Notes: generated by a model from the letters alone, not told the origin. A DNA stretch of 64,000 bases from Camellia lanceoleosa (GCA_025200525.1 CM045768.1:48124425-48188424); one strand, 5' to 3'; counted from the stretch's first letter, positions 1-13,100 are shown. Translations and numbers: made by a program.

Positions 1-360
1 CTTTGATTTTCTGAACTATTCATCTGGATGCGTATATTCCATGATTTCGCTTATGTTTTGAACACTTGCACTGTTTCGCCACTGTTCTTGAGCCTGTATT
101 TCTTGTATTATTTATGCATTTGAGAACCCCACTTCTGTTCTTTATTTTGAAACTTCATTCTTATTTCTGTATTTTTTCCAGATCTGTGCCTTCAATCTTT
201 GCTTTCGTAGATTTAGGTTTGGGATTTGTCTGTAGAACCTACCAATTCTTAGGAAAAACTGAAACAATCGTAACCAGTGTTTACCTAGGTTTTTGCCGAG
301 GTTCCTATAACCCTTTAAGAACATCTTTTCTCTATAACCAAATTCTTTTACGCCGAAATC
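1..360 (+). other. Leader of the antisense ORF, inside the Tat-type element
   Basis: No convincing coding sequence. T-rich text with a polypyrimidine run and CAG at about 170-182 that would suit a 5'-UTR intron acceptor for the downstream plus-strand ORF. It does not match the LTR at 9627-10146, so the 3' LTR lies further left. Confidence 0.4.
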
Positions 361-2716
361 ATGGGTATGTGGAGACATAGGGTAGATACCCCGACCAAAC
401 TTGAATACTTTAGGGAAGAGTTCAAAATTCCTGCCGACGTCCATCTGAGACTGGCTGGGGATGACTATTCAATCATGCCCACAGATGATACAATGCCCTT
501 TCCCATAGTCACTTTTGCTGAATGTGGACTTTGGCTTCCATTCAATCCCCTTTTTCTTGAAGTTCTTCATTACTATAGGTTGAACCCTATGCAACTTACC
601 ATTAACTCTTATCGAGTGATTAACGGTATTATAGCCTTAGCTAGGCAGGAGAATGTTAGGATCACCCTTGCCGACATCCAATTCTGTTATACCATGTGTG
701 CTCTTAACCTAAAAGAAAAAGGTTTCGTCTATTACCTCAAGCCGAGGTCTACTGAATTCAAAATCGTAGCTGACCTTCCAGACTCCAACAAGAGGGCTGG
801 AGATGACTATGTTATTGCTTCTGGAAATTGGAAATTTTCTCCAGACGAGGATGCCCATCTCTACCCTCTTCCTCGGTCAGTTAAAGAGGGCAAGGATAAG
901 AAACCAGTGTTAATACTTAGTTGTTGCTTTTCAAGTCTTCAATATTTTATCTGTTTCTAATGTCTTGTTTTTTTCTTGCAGACGTTCGCAAGCCACCGAA
1001 ATTTTTTTGCCAATCTTACGTTCCCAGCAAGGACCTGAAAAAACTGCTGGACTTGCCAGTTCACAAGAGAAAAGCGCCTCTTCTTCTCAACTTTATTCCA
1101 ACATACAAGTCGACTTTACCCGACGTTCCGAGAACAAAGAAGAAAATTCTTTCTCCACCTACTGCTACAACTCTAACCGCTTCTACATCCCGAACAGATC
1201 AAGGATCAACTTCAGATCCAGCCGATCAACCATCAACTTCAGCTCCATACTTGATCCCTATACCTGAACGAAAACGTCGGTGAAGACTTATCAAAACTGC
1301 CGAGATGGGTCGCCCAAAGCCTGTTGCCGCAGATCTCCTAGCCGACCTCCCAACTGATGTTGACGTTCAGCCAACACAGAGCATGCCCCCACCAAAGCCG
1401 AAGAGAACCAAAAAGGCTCAGCCAAAGGCCAAAGCCACCGCAGTTGAGACTGAGGATACCCTGCCAATCTCCAAGCTGGCTGAGAGCGACAAGTCTCAAC
1501 ATTCTGCTGGGAAGAGGCGTGCAGAAACCCAGCCATCAGAATCTACTCAATCCAAGAAGCCGAGGTCATCGTCTGTGACAACCTCGGGGTCCAGAATACC
1601 AAAAGTCCCCTGGACACCTGAAATTACTTTAGAAGATAAACCTGTTCTTGCCAGCGATAGCGCCGATGACATCAACGTCGGTGTAGCACTCAGTACTACT
1701 CTACTCCTCCTAGGCGATCTTGAGCGTAATGCCAAAATAAGTGAGTATGAGAACTACGCCTTTATGCTTCAATGTTCTGTCCAAGTAAGTGTCTTTACGT
1801 GGAAACTTGTGTTCTCTTTCACTTTGTAAAATTTCATAACAATTTTTGCCTTGTGCTTTTTCAGGTCGTTCAACATGCCCACTCTCTCTCTATGTAAGCT
1901 TTTGAGACTAGGGAGAAGTTGGCCGACATGAAGAGGGAGTTTTCTGCCCTTCAAAGGATGAACAAAGGCCTCCAATCAAAAATGAAGAAGTTGGAAGACC
2001 AGGCTGAGGCTGCCCTCAAGGCTCAGATTGAAGCCGAGGAGAAGGCTGATGCTGCTGAAGCCATCAAGAAAGTTGCTGAGGCTCAGAAAAAAGAGGCCGA
2101 GGAAAAAATGGCCCAAGTTGAAAAAGAGCTTCAGGAGGCCCTGGCCACTAAAGAGGCCGAAATCAAAACGGCTGACGAAAAGGCCTATTCTCAAGGCATA
2201 GCCGACATCACCGAGGACTATAAGCTACAAGTCAGGCAGGCATGCAACAGGGGCTTTTCCCTTGGTTGGATGTCCCTGATAAAAAAACTTGATCTTCCTG
2301 CTGATTCACCTTTTTGAAATGCCGATGCTATTCCTCTTCCATTTCCTCCACCTCCACCTCCAACTCAAGCCGAAGATGAATCGGAGTCTGAATCCGAGGA
2401 TGAGGATAAGGCTCTAGTAAGGAAGCCTAAAGATGCCACTGAGACCAAGTCCCCTCCTCAGGATAATCAAGTCCTAGACTTGACTCATGAGGAGGAAGAT
2501 GAGGAGGTTGTCAAGGAGGCTACTCCTGAACAAGCATCATCTGACGTTCCTCCAACCGATAAAAGTCTTGACCAAACACTTGCCGAAATCGATGTCGAGA
2601 TCGTAGCAGAAAAGACTGCCGAAGTAGTTCTTCAAGAATCTGCCGAGGTAGTTCTCCAAGAATCTGCCGAGGTCCAGACTCAAATTGCGCCTGAAGTTGA
2701 AGAATCACAACCTTGA
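361..2716 (+). pseudogene. Antisense ORF of the Tat-type element (putative gypsy-type transposon domain plus coiled coil)
   Basis: Plus-strand gene running against gag-pol. The first block (361-about 908, MGMWRHRVDTPTKLEYFREE...) resembles the plant 'putative gypsy type transposon' domain. An intron with a TTTCTTGCAG acceptor ends at about 980. The second block continues to 1779, with TGA at 1281 interrupting one frame that carries on as MGRPKPVAAD. A canonical GTAAGT...TTTTTCAG intron spans about 1780-1864. The last block (about 1919-2716) is a long Glu/Lys/Ala coiled coil (KKVAEAQKKEAEEKMAQVEK) followed by an acidic tail with repeated AEVVLQES. In-frame stops at about 1894 and 2315 show decay. 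The donor of the first intron is not clear to me. The function of this protein family is unknown. Confidence 0.7.
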
Positions 2717-2985
2717 TGTCTATTGTACTTTTTTGTTTTCTGGATAATATAAGTTTCTTGTATGGCCGATGTGCCTCCAGTTTGTGTTGAATGTTTTAAT
2801 ATAACTTTCTTTGAATGTTTGCACTCTTTTGCCTTTTCTTTGACTGCCTCTATATGATTCTATACTTAGAATATTTTGCATGCCTTTCAAACTTTGCCTT
2901 CTTTGTGCAATTTTCTCGGGGTTACATACCTCGGGTATAATAACTACAAACTTTACTTCGGCAAGATACTGACCTGCAAACTTTT

Positions 2986-3740
2986 TCATAAATTTCAACA
3001 AGTGTAAAACATATACTATAAACTTTTCTCAAGTTATAACAAGTGCTAAACAATGATCTACTTGTAAATTGCTACAAATTTCAACAAGTGTTTAAACAAT
3101 ATACTTAGCTTTTACTTCAACCTGTAAATTGCTGCAAGTTTCAACAGATGATCATATGTCGGCTTAACGTCATCTTGTAAATTGCTACAAATTTCAACAA
3201 GTGTTAAGCATCTTCTTTTGGTTTAACCAACCTGTAGATTGCTACAATTGTTTAAGCAATAACCTCGGCTTCACTTTGACTTGTAAATTGCTACAAATTT
3301 CAACAAGTAAAGGGAAACAGTAATCTTGGCTTAACTCCAACTTGTAAATTGCTACAAATTTCAACAAGTGAAGATAAAGAATCAGCTTAACTTCAACTTG
3401 TAAATTGCTACAAATTGCTACAAATTTCAACAAGTGAAGATAAGGAACCATCTCAGCTTATCTTCAACTTGTAAATTGCTACAAATTTCAACAAGTGAAG
3501 ATAAGGAACCATCTCAGCTTAACTTCAACTTGTAAATTGCTACAAATTTCAACAAGTGAAGATAAGGAATCAGCTTAACTTCAACTTGTAAATTGCTACA
3601 AATTTCAACAAGTGAAGATAAGGAACCATCTCAGCTTATCTTCAACTTGTAAATGCTACAAATTTCAACAAGTGAAGATAAGGAATTATCTCGGCTTAAC
3701 TTCAACTTGTAAATTGCTACAAATTTCAACAAGTGTTAAG
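2986..3740. repeat. Tandem repeat block between pol and the antisense ORF
   Basis: Roughly a dozen copies of a 50-65 bp unit built on CTTGTAAATTGCTACAAATT followed by TCAACAAGTG and a variable spacer (AAGATAAGGAACCATCTCAG in the best copies). The core is self-complementary (ACTTGT...ACAAGT around AAATT...AATTT), so each unit could fold as a hairpin. Copies near 3400-3700 are nearly identical; those near 3000-3250 have diverged. Tandem repeats in the 3' untranslated part of Tat elements are known and can seed satellites. Confidence 0.85.
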
Positions 3741-3901
3741 CATATTCTTCTTCTTTTTGCCCCCAATGTGAACCTGGGTTCCACTTGGGTTCTCATTATT
3801 CATGTCTCTCAGAAATAACATTGTATATCTTTATCAATCATATGTGTTTGAAAAATTCTGAAAAGATTTTATTGATGACATCGGCCAAAAACAATGCATA
3901 T

Positions 3902-6900
3902 CTAATGATAGAAAAATTTCAAATTACAAGTGTTCCAAGGTCTGGGTAATGCTTTGCCCTCATTATCTTCAAGCCAATAAACTCCATTGCCTAATACCGA
4001 AGTCATTCTGTAGGGTCCTTCCCAGTTTGGGCCAAGCTTGCCCTCTCTGGGATCTTTCTTGTTGCCGACGACTTTTCTCAAGACTAGGTCGCCGACTTGA
4101 AAATCTCTTGGATTGACCTTCTTGTTGTAAGCTCTAGCAAGCTGTTGCTAGTATACTGCGAGCTGAATTGCAGCTTTCTTTCTTCGTTCTTCTAAAAGAT
4201 CCAGATCTCGGGCTTAGAGTATATCATTAGTCCCATTCTCAACTCCCTGGGTTCGGATCCCTGGGATGCCGACTTCCAGTGGAATGACTGCTTCTGTGCC
4301 ATAGGCCATGGCAAAGGGGGATTCCCCTGTTGATCTTCTCGGCGTAGTCCGATATGCCCAAAGTATGTTGGGCAATTCGTCTACCCACTTTCCTTTTGCT
4401 GCCTGCAGCCTCTTCTGTATTCCATCCAAAATTACTTTGTTGGATGCTTCTGCTTGTCCATTACTTTGGGGAAAACTTGGTGTTGAAAAGTAATTCTTGA
4501 TCTTGAATTTCGCACAAAAGTTCTTGATGAGTTTGCTGTCAAACTGCGTTCCGTTGTCAGCAACTATGGCTCTTGGAATGCCAAATCTGGTGATGATGTT
4601 TCTCCATATAAAGTTCTTGACATCCACATCTCAGATTTTGGCAAGAGGTTCTGCCTCTATCCACTTCGTAAAGTAATCTGTTGCTACCAACAAGTATTTT
4701 CTCTGCCCAGTTGCCTGGGGAAGTTGCCCAACAAGATCCATGCCCCACTGGGCAAACAGCCAAGGGTTGGATACTGGGTTCAGGTCAACAGCTGGCTGAT
4801 AATCAAAGGTGCAAACCTTTGGCATTGTTCACACTTCTTTACGTAGGCTTCAGCATCCTTTTGCATGTAGGGCCATCAATACCCCTAGGTAATGGCCCTG
4901 TGAGCTAGTGATCTGCCCTCAATGTGGCTTCCACAAACTCCTTCATGAATTTCATATAAAAAATCTTCAACCTGCAAAGGGTGTACGCACCTTAAAAAGG
5001 GTCCAGTGAAGGACCTTCTGTAGAGATGTCTGTCCGCAGTCAAACTGAATCTTGCCGACTTCAATCTGACTTTGTGTGCCTCCTTGTGGTCTTTTGGCAG
5101 CTTTCCTTCTTTCAGGAATGCAACAATTGAATCCATCCAGCTTGGCCCCATGTCCACACACATTGCTTCCTGCTCTGTGTTCTGTGGCTCTATGCTCGGG
5201 CCCGACATATAGTCTATCATAATTGTTCTTGTATTTCCAGTCTGTATCAAACTTTCCAGGTTGGCTAACGCGTCGGTGTGGCTGTTATCATCTCGGCTTA
5301 CTTGGAGTAGTCGGTAGTTCTGAAATAAGTTTGCCAATCTGATGACCTATTTTGCATATGCCGACATCCTTTCGTCTCTGGCTGCAAATTCTCCTGTTGA
5401 CTGGTTAACAATAAGCTGTGAATCACAAAAAATTATTACCTCATCTCGCTTCGCCATCGCCGCGATTTTAGCCCTGCAATTAATGCCTCGTATTCTGCTT
5501 CATTGTTTGAGGCCTTGAACCCCAAACGGATAGACTGTTCTATTATTTCTCCATCTGGAGATATCAGTAGTACTCCTGCCCCCACTCCTTGTCAGTTTGA
5601 ACTTCCATCAACAAACAGTCTGAAGGAGTCGCCGATGTAGATGCTGCAGGGTCTGAGTTTTTCCTTCCTTTGCTCTCTTGCCTTAGGCTGGGATTCTCCT
5701 TGTTTGCTGGGACAATGTTTATCTAGGCTCAACGAAGCCCGATGTTCTATGGATTCAGGCATGAATTCTGCCACGAAGTCGGCCAAAACTTGGCCCTTGA
5801 TTGCTGTTCTAGGCCTGAACTCCAGGTCATACTGGCCCAAGGCCACTACCCATCTTGCAATTCTTCCTGTTAAGTCTCTTTGTTGTAATAAGGACTTCAG
5901 TGGGTGCTCTGTTAGTACTACAATCTTGTGCGCCTGAAAGTAATGGTTCAACTTTTTTGAGGCCATCACTAAGGCCAGCATTAATTTCTCTAGTGGTAGA
6001 TATCTTGTTTCCGCGTCGGCCAAAGTTTTACTTACATAGTAAACAGCCTTCTGTTCTCCTTTTTCTTCTCAGATTAGTACTGCACTTACTGCATGTTCTG
6101 ACATAGCTAAGTACAAGAACAGCTCTTTCCCAGGTTCAGGTGTTAAGAGGACTGGAGCCGTGGTTAGATACTTCTTTAGGTCGGCCAAAGCGGCCTCACA
6201 TTCTTCAGTCCATAGGAAGTCTGTGGTCTTTTTCACCAGGTTGAAGAAGGGTTTACACTTGTCTGAGCTTCGGCTTATGAACTTGTTTAGGGCAGCGGCC
6301 CTTCCAGTAAGTATTTGTACCTGTTTTGCTGATGTTGGGCTTTGTAGATCCAGGATGACCCTGATCTGATCTGGGCTGGCCTCTATTCCCTTCCTTGTTA
6401 CCAGGTACCCCAGAAACTTTCCAGATCCAACTCCAAACGCGCACTTTGATGCGTTGAGTCAGAGCCGATATGTTTTGAGGATCTCAAATACCTCTTTTAG
6501 GTCGGCAAGATGACTCCTGGGCTCCTTGATCTTTACGACCATGTCATCGATATAGACTTCTACTGTTTGGCCGATCAAGTGCTTGAACATTCTGGTTACC
6601 AGCCTTTGGTAGGTTGCTCCTGCGTTTTTCAACCCAAAAGGCATCACTCTGTAACAGTACAAGCCTTTTGGGGTGATGAACGCTGTCTTCTCTTCGTCTG
6701 GGAGGTACATGGCTATCTGGTGGTACCCCCTATAAGCATCCAGGAAGCTCATCCTTCCATGTCCAGATGTGGCATCCACCAGCTGGTCAATTTTGGGCAG
6801 AGGGAAGCTGTCTTTGGGACAGGCTTTATTCAGGCTTGTAAAATCTACGCACACCCTCCATTTACCATTCTTCTTCTTTACTACCACAGTGTTTAATAGC

Positions 6901-7877
6901 CATGTCGGATAATTGACTTCTCTGATGGCCCTGGCCTCTAAAAGTCTGTCTACTTCCTCCTCCACTGCTTCGATGTGCATCAACGTCGGTTTTCTGGCTC
7001 GTTGTATTACAGGTTTGGCCGACTTGTCAACGTTCAGTCTGTGACATGTGACCTCGGGGTCAATGCCAGGCATTTCATATGGTGTCTAGGCAAACACCTC
7101 TATGTTTGTTCTCAAAAAGGCTTCCAGTTCCTTTTCTTCTTCTTCGGCTAAGCCTGAGCCGAGAAGAAAGAAGCGTTCTTTATCGCCCTCTTGGACGAGG
7201 ATTTTCTTTAGTGTTTCCTCACTCTTCTCGGCCGGCTCCTTGCCGACATCATCTAGGACCTCCATGTCCTCATCTTCAATCTCTGCCTTCCCTGGTTCTT
7301 GTATGTTGCAGGTTGTTTTCATTGCTGCCATGGAGCAATTTTTTGCCTGCAGCTGGTCTCCTCTGACTTCTTCAATTCCATGTTCTGTTGGGAACCGCAA
7401 TAGTTGATGCAACGTTGAGGGAACTGCCCCCATTGCATGTAACCATGGCCTTCTCAAGATGATGTTGTATGGTGAAGGTGTGTCAATCACGATGAACTCT
7501 GTCATGATCTTCTTAGTGCCAGCTTGTATTTCCAAGTTTGTAGCGCCCAGTGGCCACATTGGCGTTCCAGTGAAGCCGACCATCGGGCCATTCGATTGCT
7601 CCATGTCATCTGGGTGAAGGCCCAGCTCCTTGTAACATCTAACATACATGATGTCACAAGAGCTACCTTGATCTATCAGGATGCGTTTCACTTGGCACTC
7701 CCCAACCTGGAGGGATACTACCAAGGCATCATTATGCGGGTGCTGGACCATCTCTAAGTCGGCTTCGGTGAAGGCTATCATCGGGCCTGGGTACTCTTCA
7801 GGCCGAGGTCTTTTCTGTTTAACCTGGTTCACGTGCTGTAGGTGTTTTACTCTTTGGGTTTCCCCCCGGTATGTCAT
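3902..7877 (-). pseudogene. pol: pol of the Tat-type element: protease-RT-RNase H-aRNH-integrase, degenerate
   Basis: Domain order on the minus strand: aspartic protease (ILIDQGSSCDIMY, near 7650); reverse transcriptase at 6459-7073 with the YIDD catalytic motif; RT-linked RNase H up to about 5600; a second, archaeal-type RNase H-like domain about 5590-5340; integrase zinc-binding region about 4900; and integrase core at 4214-4780 with D, DNGTQFD and GQAEASN supplying the D-D-E residues. The C-terminus ends CNLKFFYH with a stop at 3902-3904. In-frame stops visible include TAG for the expected Trp at about 7081 (VFA*TPYEMPG) and TGA for the expected Arg just after the RT (TYRL*LNASK). More stops occur in the RNase H and integrase parts. 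The extra RNase H is a Tat-lineage hallmark. Confidence 0.88.
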
Positions 7878-9591
7878 TTTCGTTCACCTTGGAGTGAATT
7901 ACGTTAACCACCCTAGGTCCCCCTCCCTGTGGTTCTTTGTCTTTGGGAGGCGAAAGCTGTGCTTGAGGCAACCTTGCCTGCTCTTCTCTGGTCCTGGCTT
8001 TGTCGACAAGATCCCTCAGGTGGCCTTGTCTTACTAAGTCCTCTAAGTATGCTTTTAGGGCTCTACAGCCCTGAGTTGGGTGCCCTTCTTCATTGTGGTA
8101 AGCACAACGCCTACCAACGTTTCTGCCCATGTATTCCCCTGGGGCCTTTGCTGGTGCTCTGAAATAGGGTTGATTTCGGATTTGATCTAGGACTTTGTGG
8201 ACCGGGATTCGAAACACAGTCATCACTGCTTGTTTGCCCCTCAATTCTATCTCTGTTTTGCTAAATCCGTTGTTACTTCGGCCTCGCTTTGGCGAGCCGT
8301 TCCCTTTTTCCTATTTTTCCTCCTTATTCCCCGATGTATCCTCCTCGGCTCTGGCATATTTCTCGATTCTTGCCATGAGCTCTTCCATGCTTTTCGGCAA
8401 TGTCTTTGCCAAAGATATCCGTAGTGAACAATCATCTTTTAGGCCGTTCTTGAAAGACACGACTACCACTTCTTGGTTGTATTCGGGTATTCGATTGAAC
8501 ACCTCATAGTATCTTTTTGCATAGGCCCTAAGGCCTTTATCCTTGCTGATCTTCAGAGCCATTAATGCATCCACCCTTAATGGCTGTAGCTTATTTGTCA
8601 CGAACCTGGCCACAAACATCTCGGCCAAGCCTTCCCAAGTCTTCACACTTCCCTTTGGCAGTTTGTGGAACCAATCTGATGCAATCTCCCCAAAGGATGA
8701 GGGGAATCCTTTGCAGAGCAACGGCTCGTTTCCACTGTATAGTGCCATTGAGTTCAAGAATAATCCAACGTGGAAGTTAGGATCTGACTTACCATCGTAT
8801 ATTTGAAACCTCGGCATGCTAAATCTCTTCGGTGCCTCAAATTTGTCCAGCTCTACCGAGAACGGTGTCCTCGGCTTGTCGGGTGATGTAACCTTGGCTT
8901 CAGCATTATGTTCCTTCCTCTTGAGGTAATTTCGTAGGTCTTCTTTACTCCTCCCTGGAGCTCGGCTATCTGTTGACTTCAGTTTTTTTGGCACACTACT
9001 TTCAGCCTCGTGGTGGGCCCGTTTTGATCTTTCTCCATGGGTTGTGTCAAAGCAGAGCGCCTATCCCTGGACATGCCGATGTTCTCTGGGTTCTGGGTCC
9101 TTCGTGTGATATTTCCTTTGGGACTTTTCTTGTCTCGGCTCCTCTCGTCCAACTTCCCTGGAAGGCGAGTGAGAGTGCCTTCCACGCCAGGTGTGTTGAG
9201 GTACTTCAGGAATTGTTTTCCTTCCTCCCTTCTGGGTATTAACTGCTGGAATCGACGTGTCCTGCAGCGGGTACGGTGGCTGCATGACATTATTTTGCAT
9301 CATGAAGTTGACGACCGACTGTAGGTCTGCCAACTTGTCTGCCAATTCTTTTACTTTCTCATCCCTTCGTAGGCACCTGTTCCTCCATACCTGGAGGTTA
9401 TCTTCGTTGTAGTATATGTCTTGGTCTGTCTTCTTTGAAGTGTCGCCCTCCTAGCCGACGTCATTTCCTCTGTGCCCCTGGTCACGGGCTTCTTCGTTGT
9501 GGTTATTTCCTTAAATGTCAAGGTCGGTAGGCCTGCCACTCCTAGTAGGAGCGTTGTCCCCAACCTTTTCTTTTTGTACGTTACTGGCCAT
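7819..9591 (-). pseudogene. gag: gag of the Tat-type element, degenerate
   Basis: The probable start is at 9591 (MASNVQKEK...), stopped after about 26 codons by TAA at 9511-9513. Reading then continues through broken frames. The piece at 8311-8994 holds the Retrotrans_gag core (around DPNFHVGLFLNSM and LPKGSVKTWEGLAEMFVARF). The piece at 7819-8244 holds a zinc-knuckle-like motif, CAYHNEEGHPTQGC, which deviates from classical CCHC. This was the nucleocapsid/capsid precursor. The ORF pieces lie in different frames, so at least one frameshift separates them. The last piece overlaps the start of the protease ORF in another frame. Confidence 0.8.
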
Positions 9592-9606
9592 CTATTCGTC
9601 TTTCTT

Positions 9607-9623
9607 TCCCACAGACGGCGCCA
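9607..9623 (-). other. Primer-binding site of the Tat-type element
   Basis: The minus strand reads TGGCGCCGTCTGTGGGA a few bases inside the LTR end. A TGGCGCC start right after the LTR is the usual tRNA primer-binding form in plant Tat/Athila elements. I did not assign the exact tRNA. Confidence 0.75.
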
Positions 9624-9626
9624 AAT

Positions 9627-10146
9627 TGTGTGAGTGATTTTCTAGTCACACTACCCTCCTTAGTGATTCAGCTGTAGAACACAGGCAGAATAGATGGCAC
9701 CTTGTTGTCTGCAAGACAGAAGAAAAGGCTCGTGATAGTTCTTCCACCCGGGGGCACTCCGACGATCAAGTCAGTATATCTCTCAAAGATAATCAAGTAT
9801 TCAACTCACAAGCTTGAGTGTAAAAACATACCTTAGACCCATGGGGGTGCCTCTCTTTTATAGCCAATACAATCCTAGTCCCAATAGGAGCCTAACTCCA
9901 ATGGACTCAGGATTACTGCTAATCTGGAACTCTTAGTGGGATTAGGATAAACCCTCTAAGAGTTTCATCTTTACCCAAACTGAAGTATTCTCTCAATCTA
10001 GGACCCTTGTCCTTTATCCGCTTATCTCGGATTCCGATATCTTCGGAGATAACCTCGGCAACTCCGAGATCACCTCGGCGTAACTACTACGACACGTGAC
10101 ACCTCGGCTGACACGTCAGCGTCACCTTGCCACGTGTTAGTACTCA
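9627..10146 (-). repeat. 5' LTR of the Tat-type element
   Basis: About 520 bp bounded by TG and CA. On the minus strand it starts TGAGTACTAACACG and ends ATCACTCACACA, directly before the primer-binding site. It is rich in CTCGG/CCGAG motifs. The right boundary is set by the return of PDC coding sequence at 10147. The partner LTR is outside the window, so LTR identity cannot be measured here. Confidence 0.82.
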
Positions 10147-13100
10147 GAAAACATATCGTCACAATTTTCATAAGCACTAGTGTTGCGGTTAAGCTTCTTC
10201 GCAAGCGTTATTAGAAGATCTCCCATCAAAACACATCCAAAACTTGCACAATTCGCAATTACCACTCGATTAGGATGCACAAATACCACCTTCTCTTTCT
10301 TGATAGGGGGGAGTGAAAAACCAACCGTGCTATAATCATTAAAAACTGACCCAACGGACAAGTAAGCATCAGCTGATTCCACAATCTGTGCACAAAATGC
10401 GGTGCTTGCAACACCCCCAATTAGTCTCGATGAAGTAAGGATGGTGCTCTGGCACCATTCCTTCAGCCGATTCCATCACAGCAAAAGCATAGCCACAAGT
10501 AGCGACAAGTTCAACAAATGCATCATAGGCTTTTGAAACTCGGAGTTTAGGCCCTCCTATCAAGATTGGTTTCGATGCCTTGTTTAGAAAGGCTATTGTT
10601 GCCTCTACAGCAGCTTCAAGTTTATTCTTGTTACTCGACCTGTATCGATCAAATATGTTGTTTTCAATTAAAGTTGTGGAAATTGAAAAGGTGCTAAAAT
10701 GATTGTAAAGAATCAAGTAAATTTTAATTCAGCAATGTTAGGTGTCATGAAAAAAAAATTATGAAAATAATCATGAAATTTTTATGACCCTTGGATTACA
10801 CTTAAAATAAAGTACTACACATTAATCAAAGCAATCCAAAGATCATAAATCTTTTATGATCATTTTTATGAAAAAATTTTTAGATCTCTACCTTTTCTCG
10901 TTTTAATTACCGGGGCGAAAGCATGAGTGGTATGGGCTCTCTGTTGAAAGTTGGGTGAAGGATGCTAGGTAAATTGCAGCAAATGTTTATGCAGGCAGGC
11001 TTTCTTTCTTTTAGAGCAGTTAAGATTGCTGTATCGATTTTGTTCATGTGCATCTTCCACACTAGTTATAACAGCCTACGAGTAACATAACAATATATAT
11101 ACATAAATATGATCAAACTCATTTGCCCACCCCTGAAACGATAAAAAAAAAAAAAAAAAAAAATCTAACTTGAGCTGAACAAAAAATAAAATCAAACACA
11201 TTGGTCCATATATATTCACCATGAGATTGAACAAACCACACCATGAAAACTATTTTTGAGATGAACCGAAAAAAAAGATGCCATAAACCATTGTTCCAGA
11301 TCATTCATTAGTTGATGATTGCCACATTTAACCAATATATATATAACCCATCAAATATTCGTAGAATTTCTGATGATTCAATCAAACAGCGCAGTTCGAG
11401 ATTGCAATGTTTGCTCAGAAACCAAGTACAAAAAAAAATTTGGGGTCATTTTATATCAATAAAAAATCAAGAATTTTAAAAATAAAATTCATTCAGCACG
11501 TCCGGATTATAATTATAAACAATACAAACAAAAGCAAACCTAGGAGTAGTGGGCATGGTTAAGTGGTCTATATAGAAATTGTGATTGGTAGAGAAAGTAA
11601 GACCCATAACTTTCTGTTGGAAATTATGAGTCATCAAGAACATAACTAGGGGTGGAGGCACGTTGGGACCAAGAGGGTCACGTGCCCCCCCTCAATTTTT
11701 GAAAATTGCACTTTTATCCCTATTTGAAAAATAATTAATTTTTAAAATTCAAATTATGTCCTAATTTTTTGTATCTCATCTTTTATTTTTGTTTTTGTTT
11801 TTTATTTTTGACAAAATCTTTGCAAAACCAACAAGGTTAATCTATTAATCAGAATTCTTGCATTTTCATTATGAGGTTAGAGGTTTAAATATTTCAATCT
11901 AATTATTGATTGTATTTTTCATGTTATTTACTTATGATTTTTCTCTCTTATTTTAAAAATATTTATTTATATTAGTTATATGATGTATTGATTTTCATTA
12001 TGATTATAATTCATTAGTTTCATTATAACATGATTCATTAATTAAAAATAAAATACAAATTCCTATAATTTGTCACTCTAGATATTTAATTTTGCTAAAA
12101 TATTTTCTTTTAAATTTTATATTATTTCTCTCTTTTCTCTCATGTCTTTCTCTTCCACTCTCTCTTCTTTTTTTTTTTTGTGTAATTTTGTCGTTCTCAT
12201 TTTTAATAATAGTATGTGATCGCATTTTAAATTATAATGATCATCACACTCACAAAATTGAAATAGCAAATCATATTAATAATAAATAAACAATCAAAAA
12301 TAAAAAAAAAATTAACTAACTTGAGCATAACTTTAAAATTTTAAATCTGAAACTATGTTCATTTTTAGTTGTTTTACCCTCAATTAAAAGTCCAAATTAT
12401 TTACATTGTGACAGATCACTGTAACCTTAACTCAATGTTGCTCCTTCTAAGTTAAAATTTTGATTCCGCCACTGGACATAACATTTGGTGATAGGTGTGC
12501 GACGTGAGCCATACCCCCACCAAATAATTTTCTCAAAACTTTTGTGCATGTATACATTTTGGCTTGTTATATACATCTTTCGAGAATTGTTTATATATAT
12601 AGGAAATTTTTATGATATATATTGTCTGTCTTTATGTGTATCATATGTTTCAGTTATAGCATTGATTATTTTTTTATTATGATTTGATTACACATTATAA
12701 TGTTAATTATAATTCATTATGATATTAGTTGAAAGCATTCACATTTTGTTTTCAATTAAAAATAATAATAATAATAATAAATTGACTATTTAAGTCAATT
12801 ATATTTTGTCTTTGCATTTTTTTTTTTTTGATATTTTTAGCGCTCACCTGATGGCACGTGACATTTTGAACATCGTAGCCCTTGATTGAAATCCGGTAAT
12901 CCAATCGTGTGGTGCAAAATATTCCGAGTCCCATAATCATTGGAATTGGGACCACCCGCAAGATTACCGAAATATCCTCACTGTAAGCACCGGCAATGGC
13001 GTTGATCACACTCAACCCACCGACCGTGAACGTCACAACGCACGCCCTGGCACCGCGAGACCGAGCATACCCGTCCGCGGCGTAGCCTGCATTGAGCTCG

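Larger units (their letters stand above)
1..10146 (-). mobile_element. Ty3/gypsy Tat-lineage LTR retrotransposon, 3' end outside window
   Basis: Read on the minus strand, the order is LTR (10146-9627), primer-binding site, gag, protease, reverse transcriptase, RNase H, a second RNase H-like domain, integrase, a tandem-repeat block, then an ORF on the opposite strand. That order, with an antisense ORF between pol and the 3' LTR, is known from Tat-lineage elements (Grande, Retand and related types). The 3' LTR is not seen and must lie left of position 1. Gag, pol and the antisense ORF all carry stops or frameshifts, so this copy is not autonomous. It is inserted in exon 3 of the PDC pseudogene; the flanking bases at 10147-10151 (GAAAA) are the expected target-site duplication. 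Confident in the superfamily, fairly confident in the lineage. Confidence 0.9.

Noticed and set aside
142..444. Minus-strand 100-codon ORF overlapping the start of the antisense ORF
   Set aside because: A shadow of the plus-strand frame; no recognisable protein and no supporting signals.
2986..3740. Possible CRISPR-like array because of regular repeats and spacers
   Set aside because: Plant nuclear DNA inside a retrotransposon; spacers are themselves repeated and unit length drifts, as in a minisatellite.
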